A stretch of 64,000 nucleotides of DNA. Source: HXMU1420-13 sp965601825. Its GTDB lineage: Bacteria > Bacteroidota > Rhodothermia > Balneolales > Balneolaceae. The stretch spans positions 992,001-1,056,000 of the forward strand of contig OZ271839.1 in assembly GCA_965601825.1 (NCBI GenBank), read 5' to 3'. The position numbers were made by a program, and so were the translations under genes. Positions 1 to 9,423 of the stretch are shown here, in pieces. Every line of letters starts with the position of its first letter. The first letter of the stretch is position 1. The notes under the pieces are model-generated. The model did not search any database. It had not been told where the DNA came from and saw only the letters and a program-made list of their open reading frames with translations.

Positions 1-1
1 T

Positions 2-1150
2 TCCATTTATATAAAAATGGATGGATTAGAATCAGATTTACCGAAAGCCAGACCGGAAATCAAAGTTACTGTTGATCGTGAGAAAGCAGCATTATATGAG
101 CTGAATACAAATACTATCGGATTTACAATTCGACAGGCAATTAATGGAGTAGAAGCTTCTAAATTCCGTGATGGCAAAGAAGAATATGATATCATAGTGA
201 GGTTAAGTGATGAATATCGCGATGATATGAGTACTCTAGGCGATCTAACTATTTTCCATGAAGGCACGCAAATTCCTTTATCAGAAGTTGCAACTTGGGA
301 AGTAAGTGACGGACTTGGTGGTATTAAACATAAAGAATCAGAGCGTGTAATTACCATTAGTGCAGATGTACGTGCTGGTTATCAGGCCAATGCCGTATTA
401 GCAGAAGCTCAAGGTGTTTTGGGTGAATATTTAAATGGTTTACCAACCGGGTATGGATATAGCTGGACAGGTCAGCAGCAAGAACAAGATGAATCTTTCG
501 AATTTCTTGGTCGAGCTTTCATCATCGCTGTTTTTCTAATAGCATTCATATTGGTATCACAGTTTAACTCGGTAGTAAAACCACTCATCATTTTGAGTTC
601 AGTCATTATGTCTACTGCCGGTGTATTCTACGGTTTAGTGATGTTCCAAATGGCGTTTGGATTGATGGCTTTTCTTGGGGTGATTTCTCTTGCCGGAGTA
701 GTGGTAAACAATGCGATTGTACTAATTGATTACGTTGATATACTTCGTACCAGAGACGGTTTAGGATTAAAAGAAGCATTGATTCAAGCAGGTAAAGTTC
801 GTTTCAGGCCGGTAATTTTAACAGCAATAACTACAACTCTAGGACTAGTTCCACTTGCAGTAGGTTTTAACTTTGATTTCATTGTTTTAGTTAGTAGTCC
901 TTTAGAGTTCTTCACCAATTTAGGTGATTATATTTATATGGGTGGTGAGCAAGCTGCTTGGTGGGGTCCAATGGCAATTGCTGTAATCGTTGGATTATTA
1001 TTCGCTACAGCTTTAACATTAATACTAGTGCCTGTTTTGTATTATACTTTTGAAAGAGCGACAGTTCGTTTTAAAGAAATGATGTACACTAGTAATGAAG
1101 ATGTAAGTGTTCCAGATTTAAACATACCATCACCTGAACCGGTTACTTAA
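2..1150 (+). CDS. RND efflux transporter permease, C-terminal part (5'-partial)
   Basis: This is the C-terminal 382 residues of an inner-membrane RND (AcrB/HAE1-like) pump, which drives export of drugs or other compounds using the proton gradient. The frame is open to the window edge, so the true start lies upstream; the ATG at 17 is internal. A periplasmic porter segment occupies about the first 170 residues. After it come hydrophobic helices, including the typical NNAIVLIDYVDILR stretch near residue 235 and a final helix ending LVPVLYYTFE. The remainder of the pump and its membrane-fusion partner are presumably just upstream. A good terminator follows at 1170-1194. The substrate cannot be told from this part. 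Confidence 0.9.
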   Translation, partial: SIYIKMDGLESDLPKARPEIKVTVDREKAALYELNTNTIGFTIRQAINGVEASKFRDGKEEYDIIVRLSDEYRDDMSTLGDLTIFHEGTQIPLSEVATWEVSDGLGGIKHKESERVITISADVRAGYQANAVLAEAQGVLGEYLNGLPTGYGYSWTGQQQEQDESFEFLGRAFIIAVFLIAFILVSQFNSVVKPLIILSSVIMSTAGVFYGLVMFQMAFGLMAFLGVISLAGVVVNNAIVLIDYVDILRTRDGLGLKEALIQAGKVRFRPVILTAITTTLGLVPLAVGFNFDFIVLVSSPLEFFTNLGDYIYMGGEQAAWWGPMAIAVIVGLLFATALTLILVPVLYYTFERATVRFKEMMYTSNEDVSVPDLNIPSPEPVT

Positions 1151-1169
1151 ATTTTCCTCAAATCCATAT

Positions 1170-1194
1170 AAGGGACTTTTAGGTCCCTTTTTTT
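1170..1194 (+). terminator. Rho-independent terminator after RND pump
   Basis: A 7-bp stem (AAGGGAC / GTCCCTT) with a 6-nt loop is followed directly by a run of seven T. It lies 20 bases after the RND stop codon and oriented to end that transcript. Confidence 0.85.
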
Positions 1195-1240
1195 ATATAT
1201 GGAAATCCTATCTTTAAAAACTCAAAATTGATTTTTAATA

Positions 1241-1648
1241 GTGTTACAACGTATACAATCTGTCTTTTTAGCTCTATCGGTAATTTCTACCGGAGGGGCC
1301 TTTTTTACTCCTATTTATGATCGAGCAATGGAAGATCCACAACTTTGGATTGGTTTAGGGCTTGCGATATCTCTCACTTTAGCAATGCTGGTAACTATTG
1401 TTACTATATTTCTTTTTAATAACCGATCGAATCAAATGGTATGGGTAAAGCGTGCCATGTTAGTTCAGGTTGTTGGAATGGGATTTTGTTTTGGCGTGCT
1501 ACTTTCGCTTGGAGGAATTGGCACTTATTTGTGGGATGAAGCAGTTGGAACCGGATTAGTTATTCTGGGCTTTTTATTACAATTAGCCGGACTTAGGTTT
1601 ATTCATAAGGATGAAAAGTTAGTCCGCTCTATCGATAGAATTCGATAA
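1241..1648 (+). CDS. DUF4293 family membrane protein
   Basis: A 135-residue integral membrane protein with four predicted hydrophobic helices. The start MLQRIQ and the C-terminal signature KDEKLVRSIDRIR are the conserved ends of the Bacteroidota family DUF4293, whose function is unknown. Translation starts at GTG (1241); no ATG in frame fits the conserved N-terminus. The stop overlaps the start of the next gene by one base (TAATG), so translational coupling with the EamA transporter is likely. Family membership is clear; the role is not. Confidence 0.8.
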   Translation: MLQRIQSVFLALSVISTGGAFFTPIYDRAMEDPQLWIGLGLAISLTLAMLVTIVTIFLFNNRSNQMVWVKRAMLVQVVGMGFCFGVLLSLGGIGTYLWDEAVGTGLVILGFLLQLAGLRFIHKDEKLVRSIDRIR

Positions 1649-2550
1649 TGAATCAAGTTGCAGAAACCTTCTCGAAAGTCAGAGTTTACGGCTTACTTGC
1701 ATTTGGTATAACTGCGATTGGTTTTTCACCCATTCTGGTAAAGGTTGCAACCGACTCTTCACCATATCTTATAGCAGCAATTCGTACAAGTTTTGCATTC
1801 ATTCTGTTGCTACCACTTTTTCTCTCTCAAAAGAGGAAAAATGATGTGGCAAATATTGCACCTAAAGAACACGTTTTAGTTGCTATTTCAGGGATTTTAC
1901 TTGGCTTACATCTCATTACCTGGATAAGCTCCATTTACTATACTTCAATCGCCTCAGCCTCTGTTTTAGTAACAATTCACCCAATAATAATTATAGTCTT
2001 TGAGCGATTTGTCTATCGAATAAAGTTTAGGTCGATTGTTTGGTTGGGTGTATTGGTAGCTTTTGTTGGTTCAATTGTTATAGGTTATTCAGACTTTGAT
2101 GGAGAAGCAGAATATCTAAATCCATTACTAGGAAATAGTTTGGCTGCATTAGCTGCTGTAATATTTGCTGGCTATTTTTTGATTGGAAATCGTATCAGAC
2201 AGAACAGAAACTGGTTCGATTATGTATTCCCTGTTTATGGTTATGCAGCGTTAACTTGCGTGATCGCAATGCTTATTGTCGATGGATTCAAGCCTGAGTT
2301 TACAGGCTTAGTTCTGATAGTGGGATTCGGATTAGCTATTGGTCCTCAAATTGCGGGACATGGAGCTTTAAATTATGCCGTGAAATATATCTCACCAACA
2401 CTGTTATCCACGCTGATACTTTTTGAGCCGGCAGTTTCTTCTGTGATGGCTTTCGTAATCTTTGGTGAAGTTCCCCTACTACTCACATTTTTTGGTATGG
2501 TAATAGTACTTATCGGGATTATACTTACCTGGACAAAATCAAAAAACTAA
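1648..2550 (+). CDS. EamA/DMT superfamily transporter
   Basis: A 300-residue protein with about ten hydrophobic helices in two halves (roughly residues 13-147 and 160-297), the duplicated EamA fold of drug/metabolite transporters. The family exports or imports small metabolites such as amino acids or nucleotides; the substrate here is unknown. The motif PILVKVATDSSPY near residue 28 and the E-P pair in the ninth helix (LFEPAVSSVMAFVIFGE) are typical. It shares the stop/start TAATG with the DUF4293 gene. Its 3' end overlaps that of the convergent TonB receptor gene by 4 bp, leaving no room for a separate terminator. Confidence 0.85.
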   Translation: MNQVAETFSKVRVYGLLAFGITAIGFSPILVKVATDSSPYLIAAIRTSFAFILLLPLFLSQKRKNDVANIAPKEHVLVAISGILLGLHLITWISSIYYTSIASASVLVTIHPIIIIVFERFVYRIKFRSIVWLGVLVAFVGSIVIGYSDFDGEAEYLNPLLGNSLAALAAVIFAGYFLIGNRIRQNRNWFDYVFPVYGYAALTCVIAMLIVDGFKPEFTGLVLIVGFGLAIGPQIAGHGALNYAVKYISPTLLSTLILFEPAVSSVMAFVIFGEVPLLLTFFGMVIVLIGIILTWTKSKN

Positions 2551-4991
2551 AAGGTGTAGCTAAGGGAGATCGTAAAATTTCGACCCATCCCATCTAAACT
2601 ACTAGAATGCTCTCGATAAGCCTCATCCATTAAGTTATCTGCTATAAACTTAACAGCGAAATTCTCTTGTGGATAAAGATTTATCAATAACTGAAGATTC
2701 ACAAATCCATCAGTACCATTACTTGAAATACGATTATCATTTATTTCTGCTGGAGAAATGCGCCGGTGTGCAAAAGCATATCTAGCTTGTGGGCGAATAG
2801 AGATGTTTTCTGCAGGTGTATAATTTACATAGAAAACGCCGTTTGCAGGTGGAATACGATCAACAGGTTCAGAGCTTCCATCAATATTCAAAAGATTTCC
2901 CCACGCATAGGTAAATGTTAGACCTGTTTTGATGTAATCGTTATTAGTGTATGAACCCGCGAATTCAATGCCAAGTAAATCCATCGAGTTGGCATTAATA
3001 TTGGTGACTTCCGTAAAAGGTTGCACTCCGTTTGTAACACTGTCTTGAGGAACTATGTTACCAAATTCATTTACATAATTACCGGTCTCAACGCGGGTAA
3101 TTTTATCTGAATAATGTAACCAGAATGTATACATCTCAAATTGATAGGTGTCGTCATTATACATTACACCAACATCAATATTTCGAGTTGTTTCGGGACT
3201 AAGGTCAGCATTTGGCGCCTGAAATTGATCATTTCTTCGTGTTCCGATTTCAGATAAATCAGAAATGTTAGGCGCTCTAAAACCGGTGGAAAGATTACTT
3301 AATAAAGTGATGTCGTCGGTAAGAGTATAACTCAAACCTAAAGCATGAGTAAATTGATCAAAGGTGGCAGAATATGGGTCGAATCTGCGGGCAGATGCTA
3401 CTCCCTCAAAAGGAATATCAGCAAACGTTTTTGAATAACGGATTCCATATTCAACAGTAAAGTTATCAGTTGGTGCATAATCAATTTGGCTGAAAATCCC
3501 GGATAAAATATACTTTGATCCATCTGGATATCGTGGAAGTTCAACTAAACCAACGCTTGAAAACCTTTTACTTTCTACATTATCAAAGGATATGTCACCA
3601 CCCCATTTGATATAAAAATTGTCTTTTATTCTGGATTGAATATCCAATGAAAATTGAAGCTGATTACTCGCACTTCTGTCATAATTTGCGGTATCGTTAA
3701 TGGAAAAAGAGTAATCAATATCACTGCTATTAATTGAAAATGCCGGTGGGTTTGATAAGTCATAATCCTGCTGTTTCCTGTGATCTTTTAGACGAAAAAA
3801 CCCAGTTTTGATCCCAACATTTTCAAAGATTGGATTATCAGTTGCTAAACGATATTCCGCTGTATTTCCCCAAAAAACCAGTGGTGAAGTATTTGAGTAA
3901 TAACCATTTCTCGGTCTTAAACCATCTTCTGCATTTTCAATGCTGAATCCCAGTGTTTGACGATCAATTCGTGGTGCATCAGGAATTTGGCCATTGTAAC
4001 TGATCAGCGTAAGATTTGAAATTTCCGATAACTTTATCTTAGATGAAAATTGAAGTGATTTGAACTGATAATCCGCATTTGCTAAGGTTTCATCATAAGG
4101 AAACCACAAAGAAGCATCTGATTCATTACTCATATTGTAGTAATCGTAATCACGATAACTACCACCAACAAATAAAGAGACGGTTGGACTTTGATAAGCG
4201 AGTTTTCCATGTAGTGTCTTCTCTCCATTTCCTTCAAAATTCAAAAATGAAGAGATCTCACCTGAAATAGTATTGTCCGTTTCAAAACCCTTTACTATAG
4301 GAGAAATATTAACACCACCTGAAAGCGCATCACTACCGTAAAAAACTGATACTGGTCCACGATAAACATCAAGCCGGCTAATTAAGAAAGGATCAACGGC
4401 TCCAAAATATTGATTCTGTCCGGATCGAATGAAACTTGGATTCATGCGAAATCCATTGAAAAGATACAGAACATCCCTACCGGCGCGACCGCGAATGTAT
4501 AAACTACCCTGACCGACACTAGTCTGCTGAACAAATACCCCTGTTTCCGCACGTAATAATTCTACAGCAGTTGTAACTGATTTGTCATAAAGCTGTTCAA
4601 TACTAACACTACTTCGCGCAATAGGAGAAGATTGAGTAATTGGATTTATTGTTCTATCCGGAACAATGACAATTTCATCCAGATCCATTACAGACTCTTC
4701 TAAATAAATGATTTGATTGGTATCAGCTTCTTGAAATACAAGAGTAGTGTTTTCAAATCCAAGGGCAGAAAATTCGAGTTCGACAGGGAAATTCTTCCAA
4801 TCAATAAAAAACCGGCCAAGATTATCTGAACTTGTACCGGCCTCATAATTAAGTATCTTAATATTTACATCTGCAATCGGATTAAGGTCTTCTAGATTTT
4901 TTACAACCCCTCCGATTTGTGCAACAGCGTTGAAACAACACAAAAAAACTATCATAAGTGTTGGTAAAATTCGTTGTAGCAATGTTGGCAT
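2547..4991 (-). CDS. TonB-dependent outer-membrane receptor
   Basis: An 814-residue outer-membrane active transporter that imports a large or scarce nutrient using TonB energy. A signal peptide ending ...FNAVAQ (about residues 1-24) is followed by a carboxypeptidase-regulatory-like beta domain (about 26-110). Next come a plug domain with LYIRGRAGRDVLYLFNG and the VYRGPVSVFYGSDALSGGV segment (about 120-230) and a long beta-barrel ending in aromatic-rich SLSYTF. There is no SusD-like partner, so polysaccharide uptake is not suggested; a siderophore, vitamin or metal are possible. It is transcribed alone, with about 170 bases of upstream intergenic DNA. Confidence 0.9.
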   Translation of the reverse strand: MPTLLQRILPTLMIVFLCCFNAVAQIGGVVKNLEDLNPIADVNIKILNYEAGTSSDNLGRFFIDWKNFPVELEFSALGFENTTLVFQEADTNQIIYLEESVMDLDEIVIVPDRTINPITQSSPIARSSVSIEQLYDKSVTTAVELLRAETGVFVQQTSVGQGSLYIRGRAGRDVLYLFNGFRMNPSFIRSGQNQYFGAVDPFLISRLDVYRGPVSVFYGSDALSGGVNISPIVKGFETDNTISGEISSFLNFEGNGEKTLHGKLAYQSPTVSLFVGGSYRDYDYYNMSNESDASLWFPYDETLANADYQFKSLQFSSKIKLSEISNLTLISYNGQIPDAPRIDRQTLGFSIENAEDGLRPRNGYYSNTSPLVFWGNTAEYRLATDNPIFENVGIKTGFFRLKDHRKQQDYDLSNPPAFSINSSDIDYSFSINDTANYDRSASNQLQFSLDIQSRIKDNFYIKWGGDISFDNVESKRFSSVGLVELPRYPDGSKYILSGIFSQIDYAPTDNFTVEYGIRYSKTFADIPFEGVASARRFDPYSATFDQFTHALGLSYTLTDDITLLSNLSTGFRAPNISDLSEIGTRRNDQFQAPNADLSPETTRNIDVGVMYNDDTYQFEMYTFWLHYSDKITRVETGNYVNEFGNIVPQDSVTNGVQPFTEVTNINANSMDLLGIEFAGSYTNNDYIKTGLTFTYAWGNLLNIDGSSEPVDRIPPANGVFYVNYTPAENISIRPQARYAFAHRRISPAEINDNRISSNGTDGFVNLQLLINLYPQENFAVKFIADNLMDEAYREHSSSLDGMGRNFTISLSYTF

Positions 4992-5164
4992 TCTATAGAT
5001 GTATATTATATTAAAGACCAGAAAACCTATAAAGTTTGTGGTATGATTGAAATTGGATGTTTTTAATCAATTATTAAAACCCTCAAAAATACCTTAAACT
5101 TTGGATTGAGGCTAACGTTTTAATGGGGAATAAAATTTTGCACAATGTTATAAAGTGACGAAAT

Positions 5165-6679
5165 ATGTGGTTGGGACGCAATAATATCATATCGAATTGG
5201 AAACCTGTGATTTTTGTACTCATTGTTGGTTCATTATTAATGCTTAGTTGTTCAAGTGAACCGGAAGTAACAGTGATTACTTATGATTCTAATCTTGATA
5301 TACCTTTATCGGAACCTATTTATCGAGATTTAGCTGAGGTGAAACGAAGTGGTGTACTTAGAATGATTACTAGTTACAGCTCAGGCGCATATTTTTTGTA
5401 TAGAGGAATTCAGGTTGGTTTTGAGTATGAATTGGTAAGAGAATTTGCTCAGAAAAATGACTTAGCACTAGAAGTTGTTATAGCGGGTCCTGAAGACAAT
5501 CCATATGAGTTATTATATCAGGGAGAAGGAGATGTCATTGCCGCTAGTTACACCATTACTGATGAGCGTGAAGAAATCGTTGATTTTACTAGACCCTATA
5601 ACTTAGTAAATCAGATTGTAGTGGTTTCAGATGATTTGGGTATTCAACCTGAATCAATCTCTGATTTAGAAGGTATCCCAATCACAATTCGTAGAAATAG
5701 TTCATACTACCAAACCATTCAAAACTTAATTGACGAAGGCTACAATTTAGAAGTTAATCTTGTTGGTGATGATTTAGATACTGAGTCTCTCTTATTTCAA
5801 GTCGCAAGTGGTAACTTTCAGGCAACTATCGCAGACGATCACATATTTTATGCTTCAAATAAGTATATGTCCGGTTTAGTTGAAGGTCCTCAAATTGCAG
5901 AGCGTGATGAGATTGCATGGGCAGTTAGACCAAATTCCCCTGATCTTGAAAATGAAATGAACAAATTTCTTTATCGACATTATCGATATGATCAACACGG
6001 GATTCCAAGAAGATCTACATTCTTGAATGTTCTTCGAAGAAAGTATTTCGAAGGTAGTTCTAAGATAGCCGAATATTTCAATCCCGAATTTGAAAATAGT
6101 GCGGGAAGCATCATTTCACCTTACGACAGTTTATTCCAAACTGTCGCTGAAGAGTTTGATCTTGATTGGTTGATGTTAACAGCTATTGCGGCGCAGGAAT
6201 CAAAATTTGACCCTACATCTGTAAGTTGGATGGGTGCAGTTGGTTTAATGCAGGTATTACCTCGATTTTCGGAAATTTCACAGGATTCTCTATTAATTCC
6301 TGAAGTAAGTGCTCGTGAAGGTGCACGTATTATAAAAGATCATTTAGAGCATTACTCATATATGGATTCCACTAATCAGTGGAAATTTGCTTTAGCAACG
6401 TACAATGCCGGGCTAGGACATTTAGCCGATGCAAGAAGACTTAGTATTGATCGAAATGATAATCCCAATGAATGGGTAAATATATCTGATTCATTACTGA
6501 AACTGATGCAACGCAGGTATTATCAAAATGCAAGGTTTGGCTTCTGTAGGGGTATTGAGACCGTTCGATATGTAAATGAAATCACCAATCGATATGAGAC
6601 CTATCAGGCAATTTTAGAAGTCAATGAATCGAGAGAAGGTGGGATTCCCGGGATAATGGGAATTAAAACACTTAATTAA
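5165..6679 (+). CDS. mltF: MltF-like lytic murein transglycosylase, lipoprotein
   Basis: A 504-residue lipoprotein that should cleave peptidoglycan glycan strands to form 1,6-anhydro-muramyl ends. The signal peptide ends in LSC with Cys29 as likely lipidation site. An extracellular solute-binding family 3 domain (about residues 55-290) acts as the regulatory module in this family. The SLT catalytic domain (about 315-460) carries Glu345 in AAQESKFDP, then GAVGLMQVLP and ALATYNAGLGH. Domain order and length match MltF. It is a single gene, and its last 8 bp overlap the convergent PP2C phosphatase gene. Confidence 0.88.
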   Translation: MWLGRNNIISNWKPVIFVLIVGSLLMLSCSSEPEVTVITYDSNLDIPLSEPIYRDLAEVKRSGVLRMITSYSSGAYFLYRGIQVGFEYELVREFAQKNDLALEVVIAGPEDNPYELLYQGEGDVIAASYTITDEREEIVDFTRPYNLVNQIVVVSDDLGIQPESISDLEGIPITIRRNSSYYQTIQNLIDEGYNLEVNLVGDDLDTESLLFQVASGNFQATIADDHIFYASNKYMSGLVEGPQIAERDEIAWAVRPNSPDLENEMNKFLYRHYRYDQHGIPRRSTFLNVLRRKYFEGSSKIAEYFNPEFENSAGSIISPYDSLFQTVAEEFDLDWLMLTAIAAQESKFDPTSVSWMGAVGLMQVLPRFSEISQDSLLIPEVSAREGARIIKDHLEHYSYMDSTNQWKFALATYNAGLGHLADARRLSIDRNDNPNEWVNISDSLLKLMQRRYYQNARFGFCRGIETVRYVNEITNRYETYQAILEVNESREGGIPGIMGIKTLN

Positions 6680-8393
6680 CTTTCAGTACGATCATAGTAA
6701 TATCATCATACTGAATATTATCTGCGAAATCGTTTACGTCCTCAATAATTGCAGTCATCAATCCTTCGGCATTTTTATCAATGTTTTTGTTGATGCAATC
6801 AATTAAACGAGGTTCCTCATATTCTTCTGTTTGATCTGGATTCATGGCTTCAGTTACACCATCAGTAAAGAATACCAATGTATCCCCGGATTCTAATTCG
6901 TATTCTGAACTTGAGTAAGGAACAAATGTAGGCATAGCGCCAAGTATTACACCACCATCCTCTAATAAAATTGGTTCCGAGCTACCTTTTTTAAATACCA
7001 TAGGTGGATTGTGGCCCGCATTTGTGAATCTAAATAATTTGCCATCATTACTGATTTTACCCCAAAAGAAAGTAATGAACTTATCTGCTGGTGTATTCTC
7101 ATGGATGATATCATTAATACGACCGGTAGCATCTTCCAGGGTAACGGATAAAGGAGCAAGTGCATGCAACATTGATTGCAGGTTTGCCATTAATAACGAA
7201 GCAGGAATTCCTTTTCCTGTCACATCAGCAATAGCAAGTAGGTGACCAGAGTCAGATAATTGGAGTACATCATAATAGTCACCACCAACTTGTCGAGAAG
7301 AAACATTTACTGCTGCAATATCAAAGCCCGGAATTTGTGGGATTGGATTAGGTAATAATCCTTCTTGAATAGTTTTGGCGAGATTTAACTCTTCTTCTAG
7401 TCGCTTCTTTACGATCTGTTCTTCAAGAAGTAATGTTTTTTGAATAGTAAGTAGAGCTAGGTTTCCTAGAGATTGTAGAAAGTTGATTTCTGCTGAACCA
7501 TACCCTTCACGAGTTGCTCGTGGACCAACACCAACAACTCCTATTTTTTCATTTTGAAAATAGAGACCAATAACTAATTCAATATTGTTGTCTTTAACAA
7601 AATCACAGCAATCATTGTCTTTAGTTTGCGTGACATCATCCATAGAAAATAATTGGTTCAAATCATCTTCTGAAGGATGCTCTTTGATCCCGCTTATAGA
7701 AACAATCTCACGTTTGCCTTCAATATCTAGTGCAAAAAAGAAAGTTCTGATCAACATTTGGCCTAACATGGCAAACTTAAAAACACGAGCAATTTCTTCC
7801 CTATCAACCATCATGTTGAAGTCTTTACTCAATTCGAGCAAAGTGTTCAAATCGTGCACTTTTCGATCCAAACGGCGATTTATATGTCGTAGTTCTTTGA
7901 ACATACGAGAATTCGCAATTGCTACTGACGAAATAATGGTCAGACTTTCTATAAACTCAATTTCATGATCTGTAAGTTTTGATTTATTGCCTTTTGGGCC
8001 GAGGCATAAAAAACCAAGGTGATGATTACTGGTTTTTAAATTAAATAGTGTGCTTTCTTTCTCGATGCCAATGGCTTCAAAAACATCTGCGTATTCCTCT
8101 CCATAGAGAACACTGGATTCGAGAATTTCCTCATCAAATTCTGCTTTCAAATCACTTCCTTCATCCAACCAATCTCTTCCTTTTGATTTTGAAACCAAAT
8201 AAGCTTCATCTCCTGGTTTATGGATGAGGATCATACCTTTTGGGACTAACAGTTTGCCCATGGTGATGAGAAGCAGATTATTTAATACAAAATCTGGGTC
8301 TTGAGATTCGATGAGTAATCTGCTCGTCTCCAGTAGAGTTCGGAGTTCAAATCGGCTTCGGCGTTCGTCAGTAGAAATTGATTGTGTATCCAT
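6672..8393 (-). CDS. RsbU-type PP2C serine phosphatase with GAF domains
   Basis: A 573-residue cytoplasmic phosphatase of the SpoIIE/RsbU class, expected to dephosphorylate the STAS protein encoded two genes upstream. Two GAF-like sensor regions (about 15-165 and 185-325) are joined by a helical linker to the PP2C domain (about 350-573). Metal-binding motifs are intact: VGGDYYD near residue 370, ADVTGKGIPASLLMA, NAGHNPP, FFTDGVTEAMN and a terminal DDITMIVLKV. It starts 6 bases after the anti-sigma-type kinase gene, so it is the last gene of a three-gene operon. The input sensed by the GAF regions is unknown. Confidence 0.9.
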   Translation of the reverse strand: MDTQSISTDERRSRFELRTLLETSRLLIESQDPDFVLNNLLLITMGKLLVPKGMILIHKPGDEAYLVSKSKGRDWLDEGSDLKAEFDEEILESSVLYGEEYADVFEAIGIEKESTLFNLKTSNHHLGFLCLGPKGNKSKLTDHEIEFIESLTIISSVAIANSRMFKELRHINRRLDRKVHDLNTLLELSKDFNMMVDREEIARVFKFAMLGQMLIRTFFFALDIEGKREIVSISGIKEHPSEDDLNQLFSMDDVTQTKDNDCCDFVKDNNIELVIGLYFQNEKIGVVGVGPRATREGYGSAEINFLQSLGNLALLTIQKTLLLEEQIVKKRLEEELNLAKTIQEGLLPNPIPQIPGFDIAAVNVSSRQVGGDYYDVLQLSDSGHLLAIADVTGKGIPASLLMANLQSMLHALAPLSVTLEDATGRINDIIHENTPADKFITFFWGKISNDGKLFRFTNAGHNPPMVFKKGSSEPILLEDGGVILGAMPTFVPYSSSEYELESGDTLVFFTDGVTEAMNPDQTEEYEEPRLIDCINKNIDKNAEGLMTAIIEDVNDFADNIQYDDITMIVLKVN

Positions 8394-8399
8394 TGAAAC

Positions 8400-8822
8400 T
8401 CAAAGGTTTTTTACCATTCGAATTTCATTCATATTGCCTTTTCGGTTGTATTGCACCTGATCCATAAGTTTTTGGATCAAAAATACTCCCATTCCACCGC
8501 GTTGCTTGTTCTTAATACGTTTTAGAATATCCGGGGCTTTATATTCCTCAGGCTTAAAACTTTCTCCCTTATCTAATATCGAAATCCACAATTTTTTTGA
8601 ATCTGTACCTACTTCAATTTTTACAGGATTCTCGGGACTATTCTTATAAGCGTGCTTAATAATATTTGTGTATGCCTCGTCTACAGCAAGGCGAATTTCT
8701 GAAATCTCTTTTTCTGTTAAACCATAGTTTTGTGCGTGGGCAGCTACAAAATCTCGAACTTCACTCAAATGCTTTGTTGAAGAGTCGACAGATAGTGTAT
8801 GTATTTTTTTTGTGCTTGCCAC
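8400..8822 (-). CDS. RsbW-like serine kinase / anti-sigma factor
   Basis: A 140-residue GHKL-fold ATP-binding protein of the RsbW/SpoIIAB class. Such proteins phosphorylate a STAS antagonist and, when free, bind a target such as a sigma factor. Visible ATP-site motifs are the N box (RLAVDEAYTNIIKHAY, residues about 44-59), the G1 box DKGESF and the G2 box RGGMGVFLIQKLMDQV. It sits between the STAS gene (gap 10) and the phosphatase (gap 6), making a complete partner-switching set. No sigma factor is adjacent, so the target of the switch is not defined here. Confidence 0.88.
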   Translation of the reverse strand: MASTKKIHTLSVDSSTKHLSEVRDFVAAHAQNYGLTEKEISEIRLAVDEAYTNIIKHAYKNSPENPVKIEVGTDSKKLWISILDKGESFKPEEYKAPDILKRIKNKQRGGMGVFLIQKLMDQVQYNRKGNMNEIRMVKNL

Positions 8823-8832
8823 TGCTTGAAAT

Positions 8833-9174
8833 TTAGAATGCGCTTATTGCTTCTTTTTCATCGTCAACGATATCATACAATGTTGGGAAACCGAGCAGAT
8901 CAAATACATTGTAAACACGGTCGTTCATATTAGAGAGCTTTATATCGCCACCTAAACCGCGTACATCTTCGATATAAGCCATAAAAACACCTAATCCGGC
9001 ACTTGCTATGTAGTCTAAACGGGCACAGTTTACAATAATCTTAATACTTTTTGCGGCAATAAGTTCTTTTAATGAGTTCTCAAGCTGAGAGGCAGTGTGT
9101 GCATCTAGTTCTCCGCTTATGTCAAGCACACTAATTTGATCGACTTGCCGTCTAGCGATACTGAAATTTTTCAT
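8833..9174 (-). CDS. STAS-domain anti-sigma factor antagonist
   Basis: A 113-residue single STAS domain of the SpoIIAA/RsbV type. In partner switching its unphosphorylated form binds the RsbW-like kinase and frees the kinase's target. The conserved loop DYIASAGLGV places Ser58 at the expected phosphorylation site. It is the first gene of the operon STAS - kinase - phosphatase on the minus strand. Start ATG 9174 gives the canonical N-terminus with no extension. Confidence 0.9.
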   Translation of the reverse strand: MKNFSIARRQVDQISVLDISGELDAHTASQLENSLKELIAAKSIKIIVNCARLDYIASAGLGVFMAYIEDVRGLGGDIKLSNMNDRVYNVFDLLGFPTLYDIVDDEKEAISAF

Positions 9175-9279
9175 TTCGCTTTTGTTAGAATGTTTATGGT
9201 GTGAATTATCTGCGGATTATAACGTTATCCCGAGAATTAGAAAAATTATTCCCGGACGAGACTTCTACGAACGCAAAAA

Positions 9280-9330
9280 AAAAAGATTCAAAAAAAATAG
9301 CCCCTCACATAATTCACATGTGAGGGGCTG
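9280..9330 (-). terminator. Rho-independent terminator after SPOR lipoprotein gene
   Basis: A perfect 12-bp stem (9299-9310 with 9318-9329, 7-nt loop) is followed on the minus strand by a run of T (the A-run at 9291-9297). A second long A-run lies at 9275-9284. It lies downstream of the SPOR gene read leftwards and separates it from the STAS operon. The rest of the 249-base gap 9175-9423 shows no further gene. Confidence 0.9.
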
Positions 9331-9423
9331 ACTATTCATCAAGAGAGACGCTACTTGAGCGTTCACCTAATTACGTAAATGCTTGGCAGAGTTACAACTA
9401 TAAAATCTAATATTAAAATAATA

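Noticed and set aside
1..1240. Full-length RND pump starting at ATG 17
   Set aside because: The frame is open to the window edge and the protein begins in the middle of the porter domain, so the gene is cut by the window.
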